64,000 nt of DNA from Methanobacterium sp. (GTDB lineage: Archaea > Methanobacteriota > Methanobacteria > Methanobacteriales > Methanobacteriaceae), in NCBI GenBank assembly GCA_039666455.1, contig JAVSLW010000014.1, positions 16,765 through 80,764 of the forward strand. Reading direction: 5' to 3'. Both the position numbers and the translations under genes were made by a program. The notes beneath the pieces are model-generated. The model had not been told where the DNA came from. It saw only the letters and a list, made by a program, of their open reading frames with translations, and made no database searches. Positions 36,683-46,495 of this stretch are shown in pieces (the stretch's first letter is position 1; every line of letters starts with the position of its first letter).

Positions 36683-38038
36683 ATGAAAGGGAAGTGGGCA
36701 TTTATAATTTCAGTGTTTGTTTTTGCACTGGTATTTTGCAGTGCAGTGACTGCAGCTAATGTAACTTACAATTATACTGCTTCTGATGATTTTAACAGAG
36801 GTAATGGCACTGGTTTAAACACTTCTAATAACCAGTTGCAGCTTTCCAGTAATTCTTCAGCATCCAGTTATTCATTTATCTGGGTTCCTAACAGTAATGA
36901 GGGAACTGTATCTAAGGTTAATACTGTTACTGGTCTGGAGGTGGCTCGTTATAGGGTTGGTCCTTCTGCAGGTTCTTCTCCTTCTCGTACTACTATTGAT
37001 CTTGATGGTAATTGTTGGGTCTGTAACCGTGGAACTGGAACGGTGGTTAAGATTGGTTTGTTTGAAAATGGAGGTTATTTTGACCGTAATAATGATGGTT
37101 ATATTAACACTTCCAGGGATCTGGATGGTAATGGTGTTATAACAGCAGATGAAATTCTTCCTTGGGGTGAAGATGAATGTGTGTTGTGGGAAGTGGTGGT
37201 TATACCAGGACGTGAAGGTACCTATAGGCCGGGAAATTATACTGGAGGATATTCTAATGTTCCTGGACCCCGGGGGATTGCTGTTGATAGTCAAAACAAT
37301 ATCTGGGCAGGTACTTACGGCACACATAAATTTTACTATATTGGTTCTGATGGTCAAATATTGAAGACAGTGGATGTTTCATCAGCAGGACATGGATCTT
37401 ATGGAGCAGTGATTGACCAGTATGGTGTATTATGGTCTTCTGGAGGTGTTGGGAATAATATTTTAAGATTAGACCCGTCAAATGACACATTCAAGAGAAT
37501 TAATCTTCCTCACACTGCTTATGGACTGGGACTTGATAGAAATAATCATTTATTTGTTTCTGGCTGGACATATTCCCGATTCTCCAGAATCAACATTCTC
37601 ACTGGCACTATTGAATGGACAAAACCATGCCCATACCAATCCAGGGGAGTTGTTGTTACAGATGATGGTGATGTGTGGATTGCTAATTCTGCAGCAGGAA
37701 CAGTGACTCGATATTCTAATGATGGTGACTTTAAAGCTACTATAATTGTTGGAAACACTCCTACCGGTGTTTCAGTGGACAATCAGGGTAAAATATGGGT
37801 GGTGGACTATGGAGATGAGTATATTCACAGGATTAACCCGCAAAAGGTTGATTCAGGAGATATTGAGAATGGGGTGGAATTATCCAAAAGAATCATCGGA
37901 GGTCTTCATTATGGTTACAGTGACATGACCGGGGTGGTGTCCAACACCATCACCACAAACAAAGGCATATGGACTGTAATCCATGACACACAGATTAACA
38001 ATGCTCTTTTGGGGGAAAGTGTCCTGGAACAGTTTTGA
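36683..38038 (+). CDS. secreted beta-propeller surface protein, N-terminal part (frameshifted)
   Basis: The protein starts with a signal peptide (MKGKWAFIISVFVFALVFCSAVTA in two blocks). A propeller of NHL/Vgb-like blades follows from about residue 55 to 400, with repeats such as FIWVPNSNEGTVSKVN, GIAVDSQNNIWAG and GVVVTDDGDVWIANS. A calcium-type insertion reads DRNNDGYINTSRDLDGNG. The frame breaks in a T4G5 run (38007-38015). Removing one T joins NNAL to WGKVSWNS and continues into the next ORF, matching the intact second copy (DNAYWATISWNS). It is either a decayed gene or a sequencing slip. Confidence 0.8.
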   Translation: MKGKWAFIISVFVFALVFCSAVTAANVTYNYTASDDFNRGNGTGLNTSNNQLQLSSNSSASSYSFIWVPNSNEGTVSKVNTVTGLEVARYRVGPSAGSSPSRTTIDLDGNCWVCNRGTGTVVKIGLFENGGYFDRNNDGYINTSRDLDGNGVITADEILPWGEDECVLWEVVVIPGREGTYRPGNYTGGYSNVPGPRGIAVDSQNNIWAGTYGTHKFYYIGSDGQILKTVDVSSAGHGSYGAVIDQYGVLWSSGGVGNNILRLDPSNDTFKRINLPHTAYGLGLDRNNHLFVSGWTYSRFSRINILTGTIEWTKPCPYQSRGVVVTDDGDVWIANSAAGTVTRYSNDGDFKATIIVGNTPTGVSVDNQGKIWVVDYGDEYIHRINPQKVDSGDIENGVELSKRIIGGLHYGYSDMTGVVSNTITTNKGIWTVIHDTQINNALLGESVLEQF

Positions 38039-41000
38039 ACCAGAAGGCACCAGAATAAAAGTGCGTGTTAGAAGCTCCAACGATAAACAAAGCTGGTCTG
38101 CTTGGGAAGAAGTAATTAATGGTGTTTTTCTTAGTTTAACACCTGGAGGCAGGTATTTAGAGGTTGAAGCAACTCTGTTTAGAAATAAGGGTAGTGTTTC
38201 ACCTGTGCTTTATGATTTAGCTGTTAAAGCTTTAACTGCGGATGTTACACTCACCACAATTGTGGATAATCCGGTACCTCGCATGGGAGACACTGTTATA
38301 TTTGTAACCATGGTTAGAAATAATGGGCCTGATACAGCAACCAATATAATGGTTTATCCTGTGTTACCATCTGGATTTACGGTGATTACACCTTCTGTGG
38401 GAACATACAGTGACGGAGTATGGGGTGTTGGAGTTTTATGGCCTGGTGAAAAAGCAACACTGGAAGTTACAGGAGTTATAACACCGGAATTTGCAAGTAA
38501 AAATATTAATTATTGGGTTAGTGAAACCCATAATGAATATGACCCTACAAACAGTTCAGTATCATCTGCAAGTGTTTATGTTCCATTTCAAAATGTTGAA
38601 TTAAGCTATGAATTGAAAAATGGTAAACCTACGCTTACTGTAAGTAACACTGGAACTGATTATGCGTTTAATACTGCAATAAAAACTACTATACCTTCAG
38701 GATTCACTCCTGAACCCTCTCATGGTTCATATAATAATGGGTTGTGGTTTATTGGTGCATTGTCTCCTGGTGGGGCGGTTGCACTGACTTTAACACCTAT
38801 AATTAGTGGAGATAATGATCCATCTCCTCCTGTCTCTGTTGATGGTCACACCAAAGTTTCAAAAAAAGCAGTTCAAAAAAGAGGTTATTACAGGTATGGT
38901 GGTAGCATCCCTCCTCCTGAAAGGGATAATAGGACTGTTCCTATGCAGGATACTGGTGTGCCTCTTAATTTTTCTGGGCTTGCGATTTTACTGGTTTTAT
39001 TTGGATCCTATCTTAACAAAAGAGAAGACAAGTCCAAAATCAATAAATGGCTTTTATTGATCATAGTGTTATTTGGAGTTTTATTGTTCTGCAGCACTTC
39101 ATTTGCTGCAGGCACCAATCAGACCTATAACTCATCAGATGATTTTAATAATGGTACTTATAACAATGTAAATGGGTCAGGAGATAAACTGGAACTTTCA
39201 AACAGCACCAACCCCGCTCATAATTATATTTGGGTTCCTAACACTAATCAGGGCACAGTATCCAAGGTGGATGTGCGTACAGGGCAAGAAGTGGCCAGGT
39301 ATCGTACCAGCCCTCAAGGTAATGCTCATCCTTCCAGAACAGTGGTAGATTCTAATGGTAACTGCTGGGCGGCTAATTACCAAACAGGAACCGTGGTTAA
39401 AATCGGCCTATTAGAGAATGGAGGATATATTGACCGGAATAATGATGGAACAATTCAAACAAGCCGGGATCTGGACCATAATGGAGTGATCACTGGAAGT
39501 GAACTCTTAGACTGGGGAAAAGACGAATGCGTGCTTTATGAAACAGTTTTCATACCGGGACATGAAGGTACATACGTCCCTGGAACATATAAAGGAGGTT
39601 ACGCTAATAACTGGGCGAATCCCGGGCCACTGGCACTTGCACTGGACTCTAACAACAATGTGTGGGTGGGATGCTATGAGTTAAAGAAGTATTTCTGTCT
39701 TGATGGTGCATCTTGCCAGATCTTGAAAACCATAGATGTTTCACCGGCAGGGCACACACCTTATGGGGCTGTGATAGATAAAAATGGCATTATATGGTCT
39801 GCTGCTGGTCCAAATAACAATATTCTCAGTCTTAACACTAAAACCAGTTCTTATACAAGAATAAATCTTCCTCACTGGACGTATGGCGTGGCCCTCGATG
39901 GAAATAACCATCTTTTTGTCACAGGTTACGTGAATTCACGGATTTCAAGGATTAACACCTTAACTGGTGGGGTGGATTGGACTAAAACCGCTCCATATGG
40001 GGCGAGGGGAGTTATGGTTACTGAAGATGGTGATGTGTGGACAGCTAATCTGGAATCAGACACAGTTACCAGATTCTCCAACGATGGTATTTTGAAAGCT
40101 ACAATACAGACAGGAAAGGGACCCAGCGCTTTATCAGTTGATAGTGAAGGTAATGTCTGGGCTGTTGACCATAATGATGTTTACATTCACCGTATAAACC
40201 CTGCAATTAATGGAGTGGACTTCTCCAAAATGATAGTCTCTGGAACACACGTGGGCTACAGCACCATGACCGCTCCAACATCTAAAGTTTATGATAAGGG
40301 AACCTGGACAGTAATTCACGATTCACTGACTGATAATGCTTACTGGGCCACTATAAGCTGGAACAGTCACCAACCAAAGGGCACGAAAGTAACTGTACGT
40401 GTTAGAAGTTCCAACGATAAAACTAACTGGTCCAACTGGGAACCGGCAAATAATGGGCTTAATTTAAAATTAACACCAAATGGAAGGTATCTGGAAGTTG
40501 AAGTGACTCTTGAGAAATTTAATAGTACACAGTCGCCTGTAGTTTATGATGTTACTGTAAATACTTTGGATTCTACTGCTTTAACAACTGATCTGGGTGT
40601 GACTATCACTGGAAATCAAAGTAGTTTGAATGTTGGGGATACAGTTAAATTAACCGTTACAGCTTTTAATAATGGTCCAAATAGTGCAAGTGTTAAGGTT
40701 AATTACAAAATACCAATTGGTTTGAAGTTATTAAGCAGTCAGGGCACTGGAACTTACGATTCCGATACTGGAATTTGGAATGTGGGAGTTTTACCTGCTG
40801 GAGGTGATGCTACAATGGAGTTGATTCTTCAGGTTAATAATGCGGGTTATTTTGTTAATTTAGTTAGTATTTATGGTGATTTGGCGTTGTTCAGTACTAA
40901 AAGTTTAAGTTCATTTCTTAAAAGGGTTGTTAAAGCTTGGTCTGTGAAAGCAGCATCTTCAATGCCTGATTCTAATCCAGGTAATAATCAGGCGAGATAT

Positions 41001-41804
41001 GATTTAACCTCTGTTGATCCTGGACAGACTTCTAATGCGAATATATTGCCTTATGATTTCCCGGATAATATTAAGCCTCCTAATCAGGATAATTCTCCTA
41101 AAAAACCGGATGATCCACTTTTACCTCCTGATAAACCTCCTGAACCTCCTGATTATGGGCCTTTATATCCAAAAACACAATTAGATAGGGATGTAGCTGC
41201 TGTTAGAGAAGCAATTTCACGAGGCGAATTGAATAAATCTGTACTGCCTAAGTGGAATTTGACAACAGAGGAGAAAGTTGATGATTGGGAAACTTTCTCG
41301 ATGATGGTGGATATTGCTGCAGAATTACTTTACATAGGATCTATTGCATCGACCCCAGGTTCAGGTGAATACTTGCAACAGGTGAAAAATGGAATGATAG
41401 AAGCTATGAGTAGTCTCAAAATGGCTGCCAGATACTTCACCACAAACCCACGAAAGGCATTTGATTTGTTAAAAAGAGGATTCCAGCAGGCCGGTGAGAG
41501 TTTTGTGGATGATGCGTTCATGGAAGCGTTATCAAAAAAGACGTTCCGTTTGGATCCTAATGTTGCTCAAACGTTATTACAGGAAGCTCTTTGCAAGATT
41601 TTCCCAAAACAAGCAGCCCAAATCCGAACCTTACTAACCTTACTGGGTGGCATAAACTTTATCAGCGACCCACTTGAAATATATAAAGCATGGGGAGACG
41701 TGGTTTACAGTTTTGCGGTTGATGGAATAGGTCAAGGTAATTATGGCAAAGCTGTTGATGAATTCTGGGAAGCCCTTAAAAAAACATTTACTGAACCCAT
41801 ATAA
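37983..41804 (+). CDS. surface protein continuation: DUF11 repeats, second propeller, C-terminal helical domain
   Basis: Real coding probably begins at about 38009, continuing the previous entry; joined, they would be about 1,700 aa. Order: an Ig-like segment (VRVRSSNDKQSWSAWEE), two DUF11-type domains, then PMQDTGVPL plus a transmembrane helix, which is a typical C-terminal anchor. It runs in frame into a second signal-like helix (LLLIIVLFGVLLFCSTSFAA). A second propeller, an Ig-like segment, one DUF11 domain, a proline-rich linker (about 41080-41150) and a 200-residue helical domain follow. The architecture reads as two tandem paralogues fused in frame. It is expected at the cell surface. 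Confidence 0.75.
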   Translation: MTHRLTMLFWGKVSWNSFEPEGTRIKVRVRSSNDKQSWSAWEEVINGVFLSLTPGGRYLEVEATLFRNKGSVSPVLYDLAVKALTADVTLTTIVDNPVPRMGDTVIFVTMVRNNGPDTATNIMVYPVLPSGFTVITPSVGTYSDGVWGVGVLWPGEKATLEVTGVITPEFASKNINYWVSETHNEYDPTNSSVSSASVYVPFQNVELSYELKNGKPTLTVSNTGTDYAFNTAIKTTIPSGFTPEPSHGSYNNGLWFIGALSPGGAVALTLTPIISGDNDPSPPVSVDGHTKVSKKAVQKRGYYRYGGSIPPPERDNRTVPMQDTGVPLNFSGLAILLVLFGSYLNKREDKSKINKWLLLIIVLFGVLLFCSTSFAAGTNQTYNSSDDFNNGTYNNVNGSGDKLELSNSTNPAHNYIWVPNTNQGTVSKVDVRTGQEVARYRTSPQGNAHPSRTVVDSNGNCWAANYQTGTVVKIGLLENGGYIDRNNDGTIQTSRDLDHNGVITGSELLDWGKDECVLYETVFIPGHEGTYVPGTYKGGYANNWANPGPLALALDSNNNVWVGCYELKKYFCLDGASCQILKTIDVSPAGHTPYGAVIDKNGIIWSAAGPNNNILSLNTKTSSYTRINLPHWTYGVALDGNNHLFVTGYVNSRISRINTLTGGVDWTKTAPYGARGVMVTEDGDVWTANLESDTVTRFSNDGILKATIQTGKGPSALSVDSEGNVWAVDHNDVYIHRINPAINGVDFSKMIVSGTHVGYSTMTAPTSKVYDKGTWTVIHDSLTDNAYWATISWNSHQPKGTKVTVRVRSSNDKTNWSNWEPANNGLNLKLTPNGRYLEVEVTLEKFNSTQSPVVYDVTVNTLDSTALTTDLGVTITGNQSSLNVGDTVKLTVTAFNNGPNSASVKVNYKIPIGLKLLSSQGTGTYDSDTGIWNVGVLPAGGDATMELILQVNNAGYFVNLVSIYGDLALFSTKSLSSFLKRVVKAWSVKAASSMPDSNPGNNQARYDLTSVDPGQTSNANILPYDFPDNIKPPNQDNSPKKPDDPLLPPDKPPEPPDYGPLYPKTQLDRDVAAVREAISRGELNKSVLPKWNLTTEEKVDDWETFSMMVDIAAELLYIGSIASTPGSGEYLQQVKNGMIEAMSSLKMAARYFTTNPRKAFDLLKRGFQQAGESFVDDAFMEALSKKTFRLDPNVAQTLLQEALCKIFPKQAAQIRTLLTLLGGINFISDPLEIYKAWGDVVYSFAVDGIGQGNYGKAVDEFWEALKKTFTEPI

Positions 41805-41846
41805 TTATATTTAAAAAGGCAGGGTTCTATGGAGATGTGATTAATA

Positions 41847-42833
41847 TTGAAAAAAGTAAAAACATGGATGAAAATTCTAGATACAGCTCTTGACTTAAAA
41901 GATCGTGTAAATACTTCACTTGGGAGAGAAACAAGTGTAGAATGGAATAAACGAATGCTTAAAGAGGATTGCGAGTATTTAAGAGGCTTAAATTTACCAG
42001 GTTTACCTGAAATACTGGATGAAATTCAAGATATTTGGAAATCTGGTTTTTATGAGAAGTTTATGTTAGCTTTTGAAGAAAGAAAAATGGATAGTCGGCA
42101 TTTGACTTTTGAAGAATTATCACGTAATCGTTTAATGGTTTTGGCTGGTGCAAATTTACCTGCAACAGATTTGAGAACCATTGCATTCAGCAAAACAAGC
42201 TTAAATGTTTTTCGTTCCATGCGCCCCTTGATAGAAACTGCATACTACCTAAACAGCGGACGTCCTTTTTCCTGGGATGACAGCTTGAATATAGCATTCA
42301 GTGGACTAGATGCACGCCTACTTTTTGCTTTGGATAGATTTGACCAAGTTAAAGATGTTCCTGAACCAACCGCAGAATTCTTCCAGAAACTGGGTGAAAC
42401 ACAAATATTCGACAAAAAAACCTCAGATTTCTACTTAACAATAACAAATCTGTTAATAGACATAGAAAATGAAATATTTGGTATGAGATTCCGTGATTTT
42501 AATTCAGACTATGTTCCAACAGAAGGCTTATTTATCCAACTACTTGCAGGCTGTAATGCTGTGCACCATAACCGGGAACATATTATCGAAGAGGATATTA
42601 TTAAAGCTTATAAAACTTTTTTAAAGTTCATAAAAACTGACATCACTAAGTATAAGGCTATTCCTGAATTGGTTGAGGATATGGACGCTAATCATGAAAA
42701 AATGGAATCTCGTGGTCTTTTAGTGTGTGAAAAATGTGGTGGATACTATCAGCTCCAATCTGATGAATCTCCAGATGACTTCTCTGATACTTGTGAGTGT
42801 GGTGGAAAATTCAAATTTATCCTAGAAAAATAA
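41847..42833 (+). CDS. hypothetical protein with C-terminal zinc ribbon
   Basis: A 328-aa mostly helical protein, starting at TTG 41847 (GGAGATG upstream) or possibly ATG 41868. The last 40 residues form a zinc ribbon: CEKCGGYY near residue 293, then CECGG. There is no signal peptide or membrane helix, so it is cytosolic although it sits between surface-protein genes. I do not recognise the family. It begins 42 bp after the surface gene and is probably co-transcribed. Confidence 0.65.
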   Translation: MKKVKTWMKILDTALDLKDRVNTSLGRETSVEWNKRMLKEDCEYLRGLNLPGLPEILDEIQDIWKSGFYEKFMLAFEERKMDSRHLTFEELSRNRLMVLAGANLPATDLRTIAFSKTSLNVFRSMRPLIETAYYLNSGRPFSWDDSLNIAFSGLDARLLFALDRFDQVKDVPEPTAEFFQKLGETQIFDKKTSDFYLTITNLLIDIENEIFGMRFRDFNSDYVPTEGLFIQLLAGCNAVHHNREHIIEEDIIKAYKTFLKFIKTDITKYKAIPELVEDMDANHEKMESRGLLVCEKCGGYYQLQSDESPDDFSDTCECGGKFKFILEK

Positions 42834-42846
42834 CCTTCCTAATAAG

Positions 42847-43726
42847 CCATATATCAAAGTGAATTATAAAATATCTTTCGGTTTGAAATTATTAAGCTAC
42901 AATGGGGGGGGGGGGAACATATGATTCAAACACTGGTATTTGGAGTGTAGGGATATTACCTGCTGGAGGTGATGCTACAATGGAATTAATCCTTCAGGCT
43001 AATAATGCTGGTTATTTTGTTAATTTAGTTAGTGTTTATGGTGATTTGGTGTTGTTCAGTACTAAGAGTTTAAGTTCAGCTCCTAAAGGGGTTGTTAAAG
43101 CTTGGTCTGTGAAAGCAGCATCTTCAATGCCTGATTCTAATCCAGGTAATAATCAGGCGAGTTATGATATAACTTCAATTGATCCAGAACAAACCGCTGA
43201 TACAAATACTTTTACGTATGATTTTCCTCCTGTTACTCCACCTACACAGCCACAACCACCGAATAATCCTCCTACACCCCCTGGACCTACTCCACCTGAA
43301 CCACAACCTCCAGGTCCAACACCTCCAAATAATCCACTACATCCTACAGGTCAGCTTGGACGTGATATTGCCGGAGTTAGAAATGCTGTTTCAAGTGGAA
43401 GTACTGATGATAATATACCAGAATGGAATCCCGGACAGGATAATACCAATTCTAATTCAAATAGTGACATATATGAAGTAATTAATCATTTAAAATTCAT
43501 TTTAGACATGTTGATGTTACTTGATGACATTTCAACTATACTTTTCCTCATTAGTTTATCTGCTCTTCTTATTTGGGCTCTTTTTGCAGTGTTAGGTAGC
43601 TTAGGGGTTTTTACAGGGTTATTTGTAATCTACTGTATTGCGTTATTTTTAATAGCTATTGGAATAGTAATTTATTTCACAGCACGTCCGTATATAGAAA
43701 AATTGTTGAAGGAAATCTTTAAATGA
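42847..43726 (+). pseudogene. 5'-truncated surface protein paralogue behind a 12-G tract
   Basis: The sequence from 42847 reads YIKVNYKISFGLKLLS, matching the middle of a DUF11 domain in the upstream gene (VKVNYKIPIGLKLLS). A run of 12 G at 42904-42915 then shifts the frame by one; 11 G would keep it open. From ATG 42902 an ORF of 274 aa continues with the rest of DUF11, a proline-rich linker (PPTQPQPPNNPPTPPGP) and two C-terminal helices. With no signal peptide it is probably a 3' remnant, or a phase-variable or fusion partner segment. Confidence 0.6.
42904..42915 (+). repeat. homopolymeric tract of 12 G
   Basis: Twelve consecutive G in an AT-rich genome, inside a coding remnant. The length decides whether upstream and downstream DUF11 halves are in frame. 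Confidence 0.9.
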
Positions 43727-44328
43727 TAAAAGAAGTGAAAATTGACATGAAAGTTGAAGGTTTACGTCTTTATATTATGGAATTAGACCCATTGAGACTT
43801 CCTACAAAATTTGGAGTATATCCTTATAGTTTGAGAACATATTTTGAATTCCTCTCTAAAGATAAAGAGCGAAGCCAAGTTAAACTAAACAAAAAATTTT
43901 ATCAAGAAATTGTAGAAAATATGAAAGCCTATCGAACTGATACAGAAGTTAGCTCTAAAGATTTAACAGTATTGTTCTTGTCCTTAATTGCAGTATTGAT
44001 GTTTTTAGGGTTAGGATCAGCAATAGTATCAGTAATTTTTTCACTTAGTCTTTTACAAGGTGTTATTTTTTTAATAATACTATCAATTCCAACGCTTTAT
44101 TTATATTTTGCCTGGATGGGAACAAGACGAAGAAACTATCTTGGAAAAAAATACGATGAAAACATAAAAAGAGCAGTACAGCACTTAATTGATTATGGTA
44201 GAAATAAAATTATAGAAGAAAACCTCAATCCCAAAGATTTTCCTATTAAATTAAGACATAATGATTATACTGGTTTAATTTATGAAAAGAAGGGTAAAAA
44301 TAATTATGTGGGGTTTTTTAAGAAATGA
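43723..44328 (+). CDS. hypothetical two-helix membrane protein
   Basis: A 201-aa protein. Residues 1-80 are soluble (PTKFGVYPYSLRTYFEFLSKD). Two transmembrane helices lie at about 85-108 and 112-132. A basic cytosolic tail follows, containing RRRNYLGKKYDENIKRAV. It overlaps the end of the truncated paralogue and the start of the next gene by 4 bp each (ATGA), so the set is translated as a unit. No recognised family. Confidence 0.7.
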   Translation: MIKEVKIDMKVEGLRLYIMELDPLRLPTKFGVYPYSLRTYFEFLSKDKERSQVKLNKKFYQEIVENMKAYRTDTEVSSKDLTVLFLSLIAVLMFLGLGSAIVSVIFSLSLLQGVIFLIILSIPTLYLYFAWMGTRRRNYLGKKYDENIKRAVQHLIDYGRNKIIEENLNPKDFPIKLRHNDYTGLIYEKKGKNNYVGFFKK

Positions 44329-44726
44329 AGAATAAAGAAATTGTTTTAATTGTTCTATTTTATTTATTTGTAATTGGAAAAACAATTCAGCTTTTTTATT
44401 TCCCAAATCCTGCTTTAAGCGTTATTCGTCAGGATTTTTTATCCTACATATTGATTATAAAAATTATAATGATTTTAATTGTATTTAGTTTGATACCTGG
44501 TTTTTATATTGTTAGGAAAGCATTTAAAGAAAATTTATCAGTTGAATTTAAAAAGAGATTCATTCAAGTAATTATGGGATTTTCTGTAATTCCACCTTTA
44601 ATGACTTTGCTTAATAATTATTTTACAGGAGATTATCTATTTTCAACTTTTCTATTTGTTTACGGTGTTATATTCACTGTAATAGTCTTCATCTTGAGAG
44701 ATTCAGGAGAGCAAGAAATTATTTGA
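44325..44726 (+). CDS. hypothetical four-helix membrane protein
   Basis: A 133-aa protein with four hydrophobic segments (about 5-22, 42-66, 82-99, 105-125). It overlaps the preceding gene by ATGA. No motif is seen. It is the last gene of the surface-protein cassette. Confidence 0.65.
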   Translation: MKNKEIVLIVLFYLFVIGKTIQLFYFPNPALSVIRQDFLSYILIIKIIMILIVFSLIPGFYIVRKAFKENLSVEFKKRFIQVIMGFSVIPPLMTLLNNYFTGDYLFSTFLFVYGVIFTVIVFILRDSGEQEII

Positions 44727-44742
44727 ACGAAAGTTAGTCTGA

Positions 44743-44759
44743 TGAATGTTGTACATTCA
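44743..44759 (+). terminator. stem-loop after the surface cassette
   Basis: TGAATGT and ACATTCA pair perfectly around a 3-base loop 17 bp after the last stop codon. There is no U-run, so termination is only a guess. Confidence 0.3.
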
Positions 44760-44923
44760 CATAGACAAAGACAGTACAGTAATAAAAGTATGGAATTGTC
44801 ATGTCTTTAAAGAAAAATTACCTATTCTATCCCCTAAGAAATCATAGATTTTCAACGGCCTTGCTAAATCATGAAAAAAGGAAGGATTTAGATATGTTTA
44901 TGAATCATCTTCGTGGCGTTTGT

Positions 44924-46393
44924 TTATCTCTTTTTTTGAAGCTTCCTCCTCCCCCCTAAAATACAGGGCCCTCCCTGTCTACCTCCAATCGGGATATGTG
45001 GCGTTCCAATGGAGTTCATGCAGCGTGCCATTACAGCAGCACCCATTGCAAGAGCATCAGATACAAAAATTGTGTTTTTATAACGGTCTTTTGAATAATC
45101 TAAAATAAGTTCAGGTTTTCGTCCAGTTATTCCAGCTCTACCAGTTACACCAAGCATGGATCCCGCCTCAATAACTCCTTCTTCAAATGCTTCATCACTT
45201 AACCTCTGCACAATTTTTGCACTTACATAATCAAGAGTTGCAAATAAAGTGTGAATATCACTTTCAGCACATATTTCATGACCAGTATCAGTTAATTTAG
45301 GAATCTTATCCCCATTTTTACCTACATCACAGCCTATAAGAGTTGTTCCTGAATCATAGGCAGCTTTTGGGTCTACTGGTACTGTTCCAAACCTATCCCT
45401 GTTTTCTGGAACACGCCCTATATCCAGATAATCATGGACCTGCTCAGCATACTCTTCTGCAGCCTTCCAATCAGCCTTTTTAAGTATATCTTTAGTATAA
45501 AGGTCCAGAGCTGCTCCTCCACGTTTGTCTACATTGTCAGTTCCACGTATTATGGCATCAGATACTGCACCCGCAAGACCACAGAAATTACCTACTGTTC
45601 TTGCATATGGTTCCTGACCGTTTGTAATCCTCCCGGCAAGTGTGGTTCCAAAGTCCATAGAAACACAGGGATTACGGAAATCAACATCTGTCCATTTAGC
45701 ACCCACCTTAATACCTGCTGTTACAAGCTCTCCTTCCATTTCATTTGCAACAACCGCCTTTCCTGTTGGTGGAAGTACGCTTGCTACAGCGCCATCAAAC
45801 ATTACCCTATCCAGCAGTGAAAAATCTCTTAATTTTGCAGGAAGAGCATCTTTTGAAATTGCAGGAGACATTTTCCCTGGAGGAATTCCCGCATCAAGAC
45901 AACCGTCTGCAAGAGCAATTATGAGCTCTCCAACCTCTTTAGGTGATGCAAATCCTGCAGTAACCCCTGTAGAACGCACAACAAAATCAAGATCTTTTTC
46001 CATGTCTATTTTTGAACGTTTAACTGACTCTAAAATTGTATCTTTGACCATCTCAGAAACAGATTCCTTTGTAAGCTCTACTTCCCAAACAGTTTCACCA
46101 AAGACCTTTTCACCTTTTTTTGGAGGTCTGATGTCTCTGGTCATTTTTACAGTCTTATCCAGAAGATAGGTCCTGCTGGTGTTTAAATTTGTGGCAGTAA
46201 GAATGCATTTTGTGGTTGTATTTCCAAGTTCAACTGAAGCCACGATATAGTATGTTTCAGGTTTCGTTGAAATTCCTGCGCCTGCTCTTTTTCTGGTGTA
46301 TGCTGTTGATTTTATATCTGCAAAAGATACATATCTGCTTTTTGCAATTACTGGCTTTGGACCCCTATTAAATATTTTTCCAATTAGTGACAA
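44924..46393 (-). CDS. methanogenesis marker protein 14
   Basis: A 489-aa protein of the marker 14 family (TIGR03285), found in methanogens and related archaea. It has an actin/ASKHA-like ATPase look: VASVELGNTTTKCILTAT near residue 50, FVVRSTGVTAGF, CVSMDFGTTLAGRI and GVTGRAGITGRKP. Such folds drive reactivation of corrinoid or redox proteins, so a role in activating a methanogenesis enzyme is plausible (inference). It is a single gene on the minus strand, upstream of the mtr region. Confidence 0.9.
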   Translation of the reverse strand: MSLIGKIFNRGPKPVIAKSRYVSFADIKSTAYTRKRAGAGISTKPETYYIVASVELGNTTTKCILTATNLNTSRTYLLDKTVKMTRDIRPPKKGEKVFGETVWEVELTKESVSEMVKDTILESVKRSKIDMEKDLDFVVRSTGVTAGFASPKEVGELIIALADGCLDAGIPPGKMSPAISKDALPAKLRDFSLLDRVMFDGAVASVLPPTGKAVVANEMEGELVTAGIKVGAKWTDVDFRNPCVSMDFGTTLAGRITNGQEPYARTVGNFCGLAGAVSDAIIRGTDNVDKRGGAALDLYTKDILKKADWKAAEEYAEQVHDYLDIGRVPENRDRFGTVPVDPKAAYDSGTTLIGCDVGKNGDKIPKLTDTGHEICAESDIHTLFATLDYVSAKIVQRLSDEAFEEGVIEAGSMLGVTGRAGITGRKPELILDYSKDRYKNTIFVSDALAMGAAVMARCMNSIGTPHIPIGGRQGGPCILGGRRKLQKKR

Positions 46394-46495
46394 TGAATAT
46401 CCTCCAATTAAAAACTATAACTTCTCTGTCAAAAAGGAGATATAACACCCTGTGACTCAATATTTTCTTGTGCATCCTATTACGCCACTACGATA

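Larger units (their letters stand above)
40690..43195 (+). repeat. long direct repeat pair of the DUF11 tail
   Basis: About 340 bp at 40690-41030 recurs at 42850-43195 with high identity, including the exact string around AAAGCAGCATCTTCAATG. The repeats flank the zinc-ribbon gene and could recombine to delete it. Confidence 0.8.

Noticed and set aside
44801..44962. 53-codon plus-strand ORF (MSLKKNYLFYPLRNHRFS...)
   Set aside because: No ribosome binding site. It runs into the 3' end of the marker 14 gene on the other strand, ends in a poly-Pro stretch that mirrors the Gly/Arg codons there, and has no recognisable motif.
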